NCBI GenBank assembly: GCA_013204605.1
Contig: JABMNI010000002.1
Coordinates: 1 to 58,154, forward strand
Origin: Ignavibacteria bacterium
GTDB taxonomy: Bacteria; Bacteroidota; Ignavibacteria; Kapaibacteriales; Kapaibacteriaceae
Direction of reading: 5' to 3'
DNA length: 58,154 nucleotides
Part shown: positions 27,881 to 37,013 of the stretch, one piece after another
Layout: the number at the start of each line of letters is the position of its first letter
How positions within the stretch are numbered: position 1 is the first letter of the stretch
Notes under the pieces: generated by a model
The model's database searches: none
Told to the model about the DNA's origin: nothing
The model's input: only the letters and a program-made list of their open reading frames with translations
Position numbers and translations under genes: made by a program

Positions 27881-28528
27881 ATGAGTCGCCACACGCTACG
27901 AGAAATCATAGCTGGTGGCGAGTCGTCAACCGTTGAATTCAAGCGCAAGTTCACCACAGCGGATAAGTTTGCCCGAGAGATAATAGCATTCGCTAACACG
28001 GCAGGGGGCTATCTGTTAGTTGGAGTTGATGATGATGGATCGATTGTTGGGGTGGAGAGCGAAAAAGAGACCGAGGCGCTCTTGTTACAGTCGATGGTTC
28101 AAATTGTACCAGAAATTGATTACGAGATTGAGATTGTAGAAATTCAATTTCGCGATGTAGTAGTTATTCAAATTCCGCCTAGCGTAAACAAGCCACACCG
28201 ATTAATTTCTGACGACCCCAACGAGAAGCCCCACCAACGCCAGGCCTTTATTAGGCAAGGCGAAAACAGCGTTGCCGCCTCTCGTGAAATGTCGAAAATT
28301 TTGGCTGCCCAGAACCCTGGATCAGCCCCCTTACAAATCTCCTTAGGCGAACGCGAACGGCGTCTGTTCACCTACCTAGAGCATTATAAAAAAGCCACAG
28401 TTGCAGATTTTGCCAGGCTTGTGAATATCTCACGCAGAAGAGCCTCACAAATTCTTGTGAAGCTCGTACGCGCTGGAGTGTTACACATTAACACCGATAA
28501 CGGTCATGACTGGTATACCTTGGTGTAA
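27881..28528 (+). CDS. AlbA_2 (Schlafen-like) domain protein with winged helix
   Basis: A 215-residue predicted DNA- or RNA-binding regulator. The N-terminal domain has SSTVEFKRKF and IIAFANTAGGYLLVGVDDDGSIVGV (about 14-56), the signature of the AlbA_2 fold often annotated as an ATP-binding regulator. The C-terminal 55 residues contain a winged-helix region, ATVADFARLVNISRRRASQI. ATG at 27881 is preferred to a TTG at 27857. Targets are unknown. It is convergent with the CAP-domain gene. Confidence 0.85.
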   Translation: MSRHTLREIIAGGESSTVEFKRKFTTADKFAREIIAFANTAGGYLLVGVDDDGSIVGVESEKETEALLLQSMVQIVPEIDYEIEIVEIQFRDVVVIQIPPSVNKPHRLISDDPNEKPHQRQAFIRQGENSVAASREMSKILAAQNPGSAPLQISLGERERRLFTYLEHYKKATVADFARLVNISRRRASQILVKLVRAGVLHINTDNGHDWYTLV

Positions 28529-28568
28529 AGGTTGGTTGAACCTAAAACTTTACCTGAGAACCAATTCC

Positions 28569-30344
28569 TTAGTGGCTAACTACGAACATCTGTCGGACTA
28601 AATCATACTTGCTAGAGATAACCAAACTGTAAGCACCCGACGGGAGTTTGGTAACGTCAGGTAATGAAATAGTGCTAACACCCGCCGGTAACTCATAATC
28701 GAACGAGAACATTTTAGTTCCCGACATTGAATATGCCGACAGAACAATGGTCTGCTTTTCCGGACTGGTAATCTTAACGGAACCTTCACTTGCCATGGGG
28801 TTTGGCAAAATGGTTGCTTTTAGGGCAGTGTCGGTTGGTTCGTCAACTTCTACATCAGTTACCGTCAAAATGGCTTCTGATGATGAACTGAAGCCACTCC
28901 AGCCACATTCGTTGGCCGAGCGTACCATCCAGTAAAAAGTTTTGTTTGTTATGTCACTTACTGCCACGCTGAATTCAGTAGTGGTAAGTGTAGAATCTTG
29001 CGCAATAATGTTCACCATGTTGGGCTGATCTGCAAGGCGGACGTGATAGGCGGTTGCACCTGCAACTGGAGTATATGTAAACTTGACTGTTTTATCGAAG
29101 TCAGCAGATACGGCACCCTTCGGTGAAACCATGTTTGGCGCGATTGGTTTAGTGCCCGAAGTTGTAAATGCGAACGGTACGCTCCAAGTTCCATTTCCAA
29201 CTGTGTTAACTCCACGAACCCTCCAAAAATATTTGGTGTTGCAATCAGTAACCGGAGCAGTGTATTCTATACCATAGATTTTCTTGAGGAAAACTCGTTG
29301 TGCTGTTGCAAAGGTTTGCGAAGTTGAAACTTCTATTTCATATTCATCGGCAAAGCTAGAAGCGTTCCAGCTAAACGTAATAGAACTACGGTCAATCTTG
29401 GTAGTGTTGTTCGCAGGGAGCTTTAATGTTAACACGCCCGGACTCAATGATGCCGGTATAAAGTCGACCTTCACGTTATCGGTTGAAAAGTTCACTGTCT
29501 TAGTAATAGGAGCCGATAAGCCCCCTCCCGAAGCAGTGATAGTAACCGAACCGGAAGTCATGGGGACAGAATATCCGCCCGACGTACTTGTAATAGCAAA
29601 CGCCGCGCTTTTAGAATTACGGATTTCAACTCCGGGCATGCCTTCGCCGATGTCGTAAAAGCCATTGTTATTTTTATCGTTGTAAACAACTCCCAAAACG
29701 TATCGAACGGTGCGAATTCCGAAGTCTTGCGTGATAACCCAAGGGCCAACCGTACCAGATTGAAGTCCACCGCCGCTATTAGTAATACCTAGGCCGATTT
29801 CGGTGTACACGCCACCGCTGAAGTTCATGATGTTACTGCGGTGACCTAGGACCACTTGGTTGTCTCCTCCCCAATCAACGTTCAGACCGCAATGACCGTA
29901 CCACACGGAATTCGAATACGCACTAACATTCTCGCCATACTGTCCAAGACTCGAATATCCTACATCGGCATATCGGTTTTCCAATTGCTTTCCATTTGAA
30001 CTCGTGTGGCCTTGGAAATTTTTAGCAATCATGTCGGCAGTGTGTCCACGAGCTGCTTGGATAAGGTCTACATGGAATGAAAGTGGGGGACGCACCGGAT
30101 ACTTCGTAAACGCGAGCTTGGTTGCCGGCCTATCAATTTGAAAGTAGTTGTAAGCTGATTGCACATCGGCATCATCTGTGTCCATCAAACGAATACCTTC
30201 CTCGGTTGGATTTGCGCGCGCACGGTTAATCATTTCAAGCATTAATTGCTCTTCAACCGTAGGATCGCCGTGACTAAACTGTTGGGCGTTCATCGTTGAA
30301 GCACCAATCATCAAAAAGGCTGTAAGTAGTAATCGAATGTTCAT
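28569..30344 (-). CDS. CAP/SCP-domain secreted protein with fibronectin III and T9SS tail
   Basis: A 591-residue secreted protein. The signal peptide is MNIRLLLTAFLMIGASTMNA. A CAP (SCP/PR-1) domain follows at about 30-215, with MINRARANP at its start, the HTADMIAKNFQGHTSSNG segment and an HRSNIMN segment supplying the cavity histidines. After it come a carboxypeptidase-regulatory-like stretch (DKNNNGFYDIGEGMPGVEI), two fibronectin type III-like repeats (about 310-490), and a T9SS type A domain from LPNPMASEGSV. Many CAP proteins bind lipids or act as proteases, but the role here is unknown. A promoter candidate precedes it. Confidence 0.92.
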   Translation of the reverse strand: MNIRLLLTAFLMIGASTMNAQQFSHGDPTVEEQLMLEMINRARANPTEEGIRLMDTDDADVQSAYNYFQIDRPATKLAFTKYPVRPPLSFHVDLIQAARGHTADMIAKNFQGHTSSNGKQLENRYADVGYSSLGQYGENVSAYSNSVWYGHCGLNVDWGGDNQVVLGHRSNIMNFSGGVYTEIGLGITNSGGGLQSGTVGPWVITQDFGIRTVRYVLGVVYNDKNNNGFYDIGEGMPGVEIRNSKSAAFAITSTSGGYSVPMTSGSVTITASGGGLSAPITKTVNFSTDNVKVDFIPASLSPGVLTLKLPANNTTKIDRSSITFSWNASSFADEYEIEVSTSQTFATAQRVFLKKIYGIEYTAPVTDCNTKYFWRVRGVNTVGNGTWSVPFAFTTSGTKPIAPNMVSPKGAVSADFDKTVKFTYTPVAGATAYHVRLADQPNMVNIIAQDSTLTTTEFSVAVSDITNKTFYWMVRSANECGWSGFSSSSEAILTVTDVEVDEPTDTALKATILPNPMASEGSVKITSPEKQTIVLSAYSMSGTKMFSFDYELPAGVSTISLPDVTKLPSGAYSLVISSKYDLVRQMFVVSH

Positions 30345-30411
30345 ATCTGTCTGTTGTAAATGTATATGATGGTTATGAACTCGTATATCCGTTCAAGAAT
30401 GACACCGAGTT

Positions 30412-30419
30412 CAAAAATA
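30412..30419 (-). promoter_or_regulatory. Promoter of the CAP-domain gene
   Basis: On the minus strand TATTTTTG matches TAnnTTTG, and TTG lies 21 bases further upstream, the spacing expected for the Bacteroidota -33 element. The predicted leader is about 63 bases. Confidence 0.5.
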
Positions 30420-30428
30420 TGACTTTAG

Positions 30429-31130
30429 TTACAGGTCGCCCAAGAGTGGACGTAACAAAATTTCTTCAGTTAACAAACGCGGATGATGGTACTGTGAGAT
30501 TATGTTCATTACACTTTCCGCAATATCCGAAGGATTCATCATTTGGTCGGCGTGCGTGGTAAGGTGTTCGGCCGACCATATATCGGTAGCCGTAGCACCG
30601 ACAATCATATCTACCACCCTTACGCCATCGGCACGAACCTCTTCTCGCAAGCTTCTGGTTAAGGCCAACACTCCGGCTTTCGAGGCCGCATAGCCCGTGC
30701 ATCCACTAAATGCCTTTGTTGTGGCAATTGAGTTCAAGGTTATAATCATCCCATCTTTATGTGCCAGCATTGCTGGCAGCACATTTTTCACGCAAAGAAA
30801 AACTCCACGCAGGTTTGTAGCTATTTGTGAATCGAAATCAGCTACAGAAAGATCCGTCAGATTTTCAAAAACACCAATTCCGGCATTATTAATCAGCACA
30901 TTTACTGCACCATATTTTGCGACCGCCGCGGTATGCGCATCTGCCACACTTTTTTCATCACGCACGTCGCACATCGTAGTAAAAACATTCGATGCCCCAG
31001 CCAGGCTTTCCGGCACCTTGCCGCTTCTGTTTGAAATGGTTACGTAGAATTCCGGTGCAGCCAGCTCGGCCACTGCCAACCCAATACCCTTACTTGCGCC
31101 TGTTATCCAAATATGTAGGGGGCTATGCAT
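30429..31130 (-). CDS. Short-chain dehydrogenase/reductase
   Basis: A 233-residue NAD(P)-dependent SDR. The cofactor loop is ITGASKGIG (near 8-16), followed by LINNAGIG and the catalytic Ser-Tyr-Lys set in LNSIATTKAFSGCTGYAASKAG. ATG at 31130 gives the normal SDR start; it overlaps the preceding GlmU-like gene by eight bases. A longer frame to 31169 lies wholly inside that gene. Substrate cannot be deduced. Confidence 0.9.
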   Translation of the reverse strand: MHSPLHIWITGASKGIGLAVAELAAPEFYVTISNRSGKVPESLAGASNVFTTMCDVRDEKSVADAHTAAVAKYGAVNVLINNAGIGVFENLTDLSVADFDSQIATNLRGVFLCVKNVLPAMLAHKDGMIITLNSIATTKAFSGCTGYAASKAGVLALTRSLREEVRADGVRVVDMIVGATATDIWSAEHLTTHADQMMNPSDIAESVMNIISQYHHPRLLTEEILLRPLLGDL

Positions 31131-32289
31131 TTGCGTGCTCGGATACCTCTCGTAACAACGCCTCGGCATGTTCGCCCAGCTTTACGTTGCGTCTACCCAT
31201 CATAGTGCGATTATGCTCGATGGCCTTTTCCAAATCATATCGTACTATTCCATTGCTATCTATCCACGAAAACGAAGTAACGGATTTGTTAACAGATGCA
31301 ACAACGGCAATACTTACGTTAACGCCAAGCACAGAACCGGTAGACAATAACGTTCCAATCCCTGTCCTACAATAATCGCCAAAGCAAGTTCCTAAGAATT
31401 GCAGCCCTGTAGGTACCGCGCCCTCGGGCATCTGCACAACAATGTTTCCATACGTGTTTTTCAAATCAGAGGAGACCGTTCCAGCCCCTAGGTTGCACCA
31501 TTCGCCCAGTATTGAATACCCAATGTACCCATCGTGCGCTTTGTTGGAATACCCGAAAAAAATGCTCGCTGATATTTCTCCGGCTACCTTGCACACAGGT
31601 CCAATTACGGTCTTAGAAATCTTGGAGTGCTCAAAAACTGTACTCCCAGCACCAATGCTCAAGGGGCCGATTAAAACTGCAAACGGATGCACCACCGAAT
31701 TTTCTCCGACTATCACCTGACCGTCCGTCTCATCAATCACAACCGTCGGGTGGACGCTGGCAGAGGCGTCAATATTTTTTCCGAGTAACTCCGCATCCCA
31801 ACCAACTGCTTCGGCAACCAATCCCAGAGTCTGCCAAATTCTATCCACCAACGTACCGTGTACTTCTACAATTTGTGGCGGCCCAACTGTTTCCGTCTCG
31901 AAAACCGTCAGCGAATCCCAAGGTGTTGAAAGGGGCTTGGGGGAATACGCACCGATTGGCCTGCTATTCAATGTGAACAATAGCGGTTTGTCAGATTTCT
32001 TGCAAAGTTCAGAGAGACGTCTCATTTCGGATGGAGAAATGACAACGTTACCTAAAATCAACAACGTCGGAAGCACTTGAAACGGAGCAGATTCAGGGAC
32101 ACGTTCCACAAAGCCCCTTACATGAATATCTCGGTGCGAACTAAAAGTAACAGTATTCTCTGTCAACGTTTTAAGCCATCTCTCATAAACCGTATAATAG
32201 CCGAATCGAAGCTCCCATGTGCAATGCAACTCGGTGAACGGGTAGAGTTTCGAGGTGTCGTCGGACTCAATGAGAAGTACTTGTAGCAA
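31123..32289 (-). CDS. GlmU-like sugar nucleotidyltransferase family protein
   Basis: A 388-residue protein of the Bacteroidota GlmU-like type. The N-terminal half has the reduced nucleotidyltransferase pattern with LYPFTELHCTWELRFGYYTVYERW in place of the classical glycine-rich GTRM loop. The C-terminal half has the hexapeptide repeats of a left-handed beta helix (IVGENSVVHPFAVLIGPLSI and NLGAGTVSSDLKNTYG). It probably transfers or activates an amino sugar in envelope synthesis; the exact product is unknown. The start is TTG at 32289, five bases after the pyrG stop, with no ATG nearby. Confidence 0.82.
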   Translation of the reverse strand: MLQVLLIESDDTSKLYPFTELHCTWELRFGYYTVYERWLKTLTENTVTFSSHRDIHVRGFVERVPESAPFQVLPTLLILGNVVISPSEMRRLSELCKKSDKPLLFTLNSRPIGAYSPKPLSTPWDSLTVFETETVGPPQIVEVHGTLVDRIWQTLGLVAEAVGWDAELLGKNIDASASVHPTVVIDETDGQVIVGENSVVHPFAVLIGPLSIGAGSTVFEHSKISKTVIGPVCKVAGEISASIFFGYSNKAHDGYIGYSILGEWCNLGAGTVSSDLKNTYGNIVVQMPEGAVPTGLQFLGTCFGDYCRTGIGTLLSTGSVLGVNVSIAVVASVNKSVTSFSWIDSNGIVRYDLEKAIEHNRTMMGRRNVKLGEHAEALLREVSEHANA

Positions 32290-32294
32290 TGCGG

Positions 32295-33914
32295 TTACTC
32301 TTTTGTTGAATGTTTCAATGAGGCTTTAACAAAGTCGATAAACAACGGATGACCGGTTACGGCGCGCGATTTTAATTCGGGGTGGAATTGAACTCCAACA
32401 AACCACGGATGATCTTTGAGTTCGATAATTTCTACCAAGCGACCATCGGGCGATGTGCCACTGAAAACCATTCCTCCTTGCGCCAATTGATCTCGGAAAT
32501 CATTGTTCAATTCGTAGCGGTGACGGTGACGTTCCTTGATTTTTTCCGTTCCGTAGGCAGCGTACGCTTTCGATTTTGGTAGCACTACACAAGGATAGGT
32601 TCCCAACCGCATGGTTCCACCTTTTTGTGTCACTCCACGTTGGTCGGGCATAAGGTCGATCACGTTCTCGCTGTTCTTTTTGAACTCCGAAGAATTTGCC
32701 GACTTCAATCCCACAACGTTTCTAGCAAATTCAATAACGGCGCACTGCATGCCAAGGCAGATTCCAAAAAATGGAATTTTATTTTCACGAATGTATTTCA
32801 TGGCGGATATCTTGCCTTCGATGCCTCTCGAACCGAAACCCGGTGCTACCAAAACTCCGTGAACGCCATCAAGTTGTTCCTTCACATTCTCATCTGTCAA
32901 GCTTTCAGAATCGATCCACTTCACGTTTACGCGAGTGTTGTTGATAGCTGCAGCGTGAATAATGCCCTCGCTGATGCTCTTGTATGAATCCTGAAGCTTT
33001 ACGTATTTGCCAACTAGGGCAATGGTAATTTCTTTTTTGGGCGACTTGATACGGTGCACGAACTTCGACCACGTATCCATGTCGAGCTTCGACTTTTTCA
33101 TGTGAAGTTTTTCACAAATGATAGAGTCGAGTTCACGCTTAGCGAAAAGCAACGGTACTTCGTAAATCGTATCGGCATCCAGGGCCTCTATAACGGAACG
33201 TTCTTCAACGTTGCAGAATAGGGCAATTTTGGCGCGGATTTCTTTGTCGAGTTTGTGTTCGGCGCGACACAGTAAAATGTCGGGCATAATTCCATGTTCC
33301 ATCAACACCTTCACCGAGTGTTGTGTGGGTTTGGTTTTCAGCTCCCCGGCGCTTCGAATGTAGGGGACGTACGTGAGGTGGATATTTAAGGCGTTTTGGC
33401 GTCCGATTTCCAGACACAACTGACGCGTTGCCTCCATGAACGGCAACGACTCAATATCACCAACAGTACCGCCTATCTCAATCAGGATAACGTCTACCTT
33501 GCCGTCGAAAACCCTCATGCGTCGCTTAATCTCGTCGGTAATGTGCGGCACCACCTGAACGGTCTTACCCAGGTATTCGCCCCGACGTTCGCGCATAATC
33601 ACATCGTAATACACCTGACCCGCCGTGGCGTTGTTTTGGCGCGACATGTTAACATCAAGAAAGCGTTCGTAGTGTCCGAGATCTAGGTCCGTCTCGGCCC
33701 CGTCTTCCGTTACATAAACCTCCCCATGCTGATACGGATTCATCGTCCCTGGATCGACGTTGATATAGGGATCAAACTTCATAACCGTAACCGAATAGCC
33801 CCTTTGCTTAAGCAGCAAACCAATCGATGACGATGCGATACCCTTACCCAGAGATGAAAGCACTCCGCCCGTAATAAAAATGTACTTCGACGATTTTGGC
33901 ACGTATGCCTCCAT
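32295..33914 (-). CDS. pyrG: CTP synthase
   Basis: Makes CTP from UTP with glutamine as the ammonia source. The 539 residues begin with the ATP-binding synthetase domain ([39 protein letters not shown]) and end with a class I glutamine amidotransferase whose nucleophile is the Cys of FFGICLGMQ; His and Glu complete the triad in VQFHPELKS. Length is normal. First gene of a likely three-gene run with the GlmU-like protein and the SDR. Confidence 0.97.
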   Translation of the reverse strand: MEAYVPKSSKYIFITGGVLSSLGKGIASSSIGLLLKQRGYSVTVMKFDPYINVDPGTMNPYQHGEVYVTEDGAETDLDLGHYERFLDVNMSRQNNATAGQVYYDVIMRERRGEYLGKTVQVVPHITDEIKRRMRVFDGKVDVILIEIGGTVGDIESLPFMEATRQLCLEIGRQNALNIHLTYVPYIRSAGELKTKPTQHSVKVLMEHGIMPDILLCRAEHKLDKEIRAKIALFCNVEERSVIEALDADTIYEVPLLFAKRELDSIICEKLHMKKSKLDMDTWSKFVHRIKSPKKEITIALVGKYVKLQDSYKSISEGIIHAAAINNTRVNVKWIDSESLTDENVKEQLDGVHGVLVAPGFGSRGIEGKISAMKYIRENKIPFFGICLGMQCAVIEFARNVVGLKSANSSEFKKNSENVIDLMPDQRGVTQKGGTMRLGTYPCVVLPKSKAYAAYGTEKIKERHRHRYELNNDFRDQLAQGGMVFSGTSPDGRLVEIIELKDHPWFVGVQFHPELKSRAVTGHPLFIDFVKASLKHSTKE

Positions 33915-34012
33915 TGTGATGAGAAAGTTCGAGTGTACCGAAAGTGCGGACGCACAATCATTAGGACGGATTCGAAATTACGGATGATAAATGGAATGGG
34001 CAACGTGAACCG

Positions 34013-34020
34013 TAACTTTG
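34013..34020 (+). promoter_or_regulatory. -7 promoter element of the sugar-binding lipoprotein
   Basis: TAACTTTG matches TAnnTTTG and lies 23 bases before the ATG at 34044. AAAGGA about nine bases before the ATG is one of the few good Shine-Dalgarno sequences here and supports that start. Confidence 0.5.
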
Positions 34021-34043
34021 TCCGCTGTAAAAAGGAACTATTC

Positions 34044-35285
34044 ATGAAAAACCGCTCAACTGTCACATTTTTCCATCTCATTTTCTGCTGTACCTGCATG
34101 GTGCTGGCTGGCTGTAGCTCTGATGATTCCGGCGGGGGAAGTGATATTCCCACCATTCGGTTCTGGCATTTCTGGAGCGAACCATCGCAAAAAGAAGCCC
34201 TAGCCGCAGTGATTTTACAATACCAGCAGAAGTACCAAGTAAAGGTGGAGCTTACTGAGCTCTCATGGAACGACGGTAAAGCAAAACTCCAAGCCGCATT
34301 CAATTCCGGTAACCCGCCCGATGTAGTAGAACTTGGTTCCGATTGGATAGCCCAGTTCTCCAGCGCCGGCGTGCTCACGCAACTGTCGTCCAACCCCACC
34401 GAAGTTGGCCGCTTTATCAATTTCAGCATGGCCCCCGGTATGTGGGGTAACAAAGCCTACGCCTACCCCTGGATAGTAGATACCCGCGTGTTATACGTGA
34501 ACAACGACCTTTTGAAGGGGGCTGGGTGGAACTCAGAAATTAGAACGCTCGATGATCTATTGAACGCTTCGAAAAAAGTGCACGAAGTAGGGGGCTTTGG
34601 GTACGGTGCAAATGGAGCAGATGCGCACCGACTGTACAAAAAAGTTCTACCGCTAATGTGGACGATGGGCGGCAGCGTGTTTGATGCCCAGGGCAGACCA
34701 GCCATCAACTCACCCGAAAACGTGAAGGCTTTTACCATGATGTTGGATTTAGCACGGACGGGTTTCATAGAAACCCAGCGTCAACTCGATGCATCATTCT
34801 TGCAAGGCAAACTTGCGTTCTGGATTTCAGGTTCGTGGATTCTTGACAAACTAAATGCAAATAAAAAGCTTGACTATTCTGTACTGGAAATACCAGGCTC
34901 CGATGGCAAGCCTGGCATTTCCTTTATGGGCGGAGAATATTTGGCCGTTAGTGCAGCCTCAAAAAATCAACACAGGGCCACACAGTTTGTACAGTTTATG
35001 ACGTCGGGCGAACAAGCATTGTCGTTCTGTAAAAAAGTCAGCGAAGCCGGTTTCCCGGCTGACACATCGCAATACATGAACGCTGAGTTAATCCGTACGC
35101 CGGCAAAAAAAGTATTTGCACAGCAATTGAAAAACGCAAAAATGACACCGGTTCATCCACGATGGTTGGACATCGAAGAGGTAATCGAAGATGCCGCTGT
35201 TCGCGTACTGCTTGGTGATAAATCACCACAAGATGCCTTGAACGATGCGCAACACGAGGTACTGGAAATAGTCGACGCAAAGTAA
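34044..35285 (+). CDS. Sugar-type ABC solute-binding lipoprotein (family 1)
   Basis: A 413-residue binding lipoprotein. The signal ends MVLAGCSSDD, with the lipidated Cys near residue 22. IRFWHFWSEPSQKEALAAVI, SGNPPDVVELGSDWIAQFSSAG and the hinge region LAFWISGSWILDKL are those of SBP family 1 proteins, which bind malto-oligosaccharides, glycerol 3-phosphate and similar solutes. No permease genes adjoin. The frame is open from 33933 but the SD sequence and lipobox set the start at 34044. Divergent from pyrG. Confidence 0.92.
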   Translation: MKNRSTVTFFHLIFCCTCMVLAGCSSDDSGGGSDIPTIRFWHFWSEPSQKEALAAVILQYQQKYQVKVELTELSWNDGKAKLQAAFNSGNPPDVVELGSDWIAQFSSAGVLTQLSSNPTEVGRFINFSMAPGMWGNKAYAYPWIVDTRVLYVNNDLLKGAGWNSEIRTLDDLLNASKKVHEVGGFGYGANGADAHRLYKKVLPLMWTMGGSVFDAQGRPAINSPENVKAFTMMLDLARTGFIETQRQLDASFLQGKLAFWISGSWILDKLNANKKLDYSVLEIPGSDGKPGISFMGGEYLAVSAASKNQHRATQFVQFMTSGEQALSFCKKVSEAGFPADTSQYMNAELIRTPAKKVFAQQLKNAKMTPVHPRWLDIEEVIEDAAVRVLLGDKSPQDALNDAQHEVLEIVDAK

Positions 35286-35309
35286 ACAGTGTGATAAGCA
35301 ACTAGCTGA

Positions 35310-37013
35310 CTAGTTAACAATCAATCGTTGCACTACCTGTTCGCCAGACTGCGTGGTGAGTACTACCATGTACATGCCTGGCTGCACATCAGTAAGAACG
35401 AATGGTAGTTGATGATTTCCTGCCGGTCTAGGAGAAGATTGAATGATTGATTGCACAACCTTGCCATCAAGTGAAAAAACATTAACGGTGATCACGTTGG
35501 GTTGCGCCAGTGTATAATCCAACGTTGCACCTTTTTCCCAAGTGGGATTAGGAAACACCTTCGAATCCGTAACCGACGCCGATTTAGTTCGCGTCTCCTG
35601 TAACGATGGTACTGAGTTTATCGGTATGGTCTGCTTGGTACCTCTTCTATTCTTCGGAGAAAGAATAATTATTCTGGTTTGTGCAACAACACATTTACGA
35701 GCTGTTGAACCTTCGATATCAGAGAATTCCTGACTATTTATCCGTAAAGATTTACTCCATGGCATTGATTTCAATATCGAGTCTACCTTTGCCGAAAAAT
35801 TTACTTCCTTAATCTTTAGCTCCTTAGCTTTGACATCAATATCTCTTATCGTCTCTATATTCACATAGTCAACTAGGTCACTATCCGGCGATTCTATTCT
35901 CTTACGAATCAGAACCTTATTGACTCGCTTGATATTCGCACTTGTGTCATCATCGGCTTGGTTGTCAGATTCAATCACAATCTGATCTGAGTCATCATCT
36001 ATCACAAACATTTGCGAGTGTACTTGCATACGCGAAGAGTCTAAACACAGTGCCTTGGTATTCATAGAATTCAACCGGATAAACGAAGGGTTAGCTAGAT
36101 CTTCAGCATCAGAAAACATCACAGCGTGTTTTTCTACGTTCACCATTTTGATGTTCAACGAATTTTCGATTTCCGATTGAAGCGAATCTGGAAAGCCCCT
36201 TACCACATTCATGGTGGCAGGATACCAAAGCAGCACATCGGTGTTGTTCAGGTTTGCAGCAACGGGAAGCATTTGGTTTGGGTCTAGTCCGGCAGCGGCG
36301 TTGTTCGAAACTCTGCACCCGCGTCCCGACGTTGTGGTAATCATGTAGGGAATCTGCGAGGCATCCTTCGTAAAATCAAACGTCTTCATTTTCCCATTAG
36401 TAAAAACTGTCACCTGCGTGTTCTCGTTTGAGTTCACGCTCTTTACAATAACTACAATGCTATCCGTATTACTGCCATTTGCCAGAGCGGCCTTTACAAA
36501 ATCATCGTCGACGCCGGGTAGATTATTCAACTCGATCCCCGGACTGTACACGGTAACAAATGGAGCCGGAATTTGCGGATGGTTGGGTGCCTCGGAATTC
36601 ATTTTATGTGTGGAAGTTTTTGGCAAAGAGTTAGGCGCGCTGTTCGGCGTTGTGTTAGTTGTTGAGTTAGTTGTTGTGTGAGTTGTTGAGTTAGTTGCTG
36701 CTTTAGTTGTTGAGTACTCTGGAGCTGATGCTAGGGGGCTAGGTGTTACGTCGACGGTTTGTGTGGGCGGCGTATTGGGAGTCTGGTTGGGAGAATCTGT
36801 AGGAGTAAAAACAGCTCGAACTCCAAACAGCATGGCCGTGGCCATGACAACTGAGCTGAGGGCAAAGGCTAGTATCATAATAGGTTTCCTTCTGTGCGAG
36901 CGCACATCAGCACCGTGAACAATTGTCTGTGCCTCATCTGCCGTGAAACCAACGGGTTCATTCTTGGCAGAATTAAAGAGGTCTTCGAAATTTTGCTTTG
37001 AGTTTTTCATCAC
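35310..37013 (-). CDS. Membrane-anchored putative anti-sigma protein with T9SS sorting domain
   Basis: A 567-residue protein whose start shares ATGA with the stop of the ECF sigma gene, the usual place of an anti-sigma factor. A short cytoplasmic part (1-44) precedes one membrane segment (about 45-64, IMILAFALSSVVMATAMLFG). Then follows a Pro/Thr-rich linker with a Thr-Asn-Ser repeat (about 101-130), a 350-residue extracytoplasmic region with no domain I recognise, and a T9SS type A domain from VFPNPTW (about 484-567) ending in QRLIVN. No zinc-binding anti-sigma HxxxCxxC motif is visible. The topology is that of a transmembrane regulator with an exported tail that normally belongs to soluble, fully secreted proteins. 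Confidence 0.8.
   Translation of the reverse strand: MMKNSKQNFEDLFNSAKNEPVGFTADEAQTIVHGADVRSHRRKPIMILAFALSSVVMATAMLFGVRAVFTPTDSPNQTPNTPPTQTVDVTPSPLASAPEYSTTKAATNSTTHTTTNSTTNTTPNSAPNSLPKTSTHKMNSEAPNHPQIPAPFVTVYSPGIELNNLPGVDDDFVKAALANGSNTDSIVVIVKSVNSNENTQVTVFTNGKMKTFDFTKDASQIPYMITTTSGRGCRVSNNAAAGLDPNQMLPVAANLNNTDVLLWYPATMNVVRGFPDSLQSEIENSLNIKMVNVEKHAVMFSDAEDLANPSFIRLNSMNTKALCLDSSRMQVHSQMFVIDDDSDQIVIESDNQADDDTSANIKRVNKVLIRKRIESPDSDLVDYVNIETIRDIDVKAKELKIKEVNFSAKVDSILKSMPWSKSLRINSQEFSDIEGSTARKCVVAQTRIIILSPKNRRGTKQTIPINSVPSLQETRTKSASVTDSKVFPNPTWEKGATLDYTLAQPNVITVNVFSLDGKVVQSIIQSSPRPAGNHQLPFVLTDVQPGMYMVVLTTQSGEQVVQRLIVN
36624..36713 (-). repeat. Thr/Asn/Ser codon repeat in the anti-sigma-like gene
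   Basis: The bases encode a tract of Thr-Thr-Asn-Ser-type units (residues 101-130). On the plus strand it shows as repeated GTTGTTGAGTTAGTTGTTG words. Such tracts can gain or lose units by slippage and set the reach of an extracytoplasmic linker. Confidence 0.75.

Noticed and set aside
28529-28568. Small hairpin AGGTT-loop-AACCT between the AlbA_2 and CAP genes
   Set aside because: Five-base stem and no T-tract in either direction; too weak to call a terminator.
33779-34453. Open frame of 224 codons on the minus strand opposite pyrG and the sugar-binding lipoprotein
   Set aside because: It is antisense to two well-supported genes, spans their divergent promoter and has no recognisable sequence.
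35300-35315. Hairpin AACTAG-CTGA-CTAGTT between the convergent binding protein and anti-sigma-like genes
   Set aside because: Perfect but short and AT-rich, overlapping a stop codon, with no T-run; not called.
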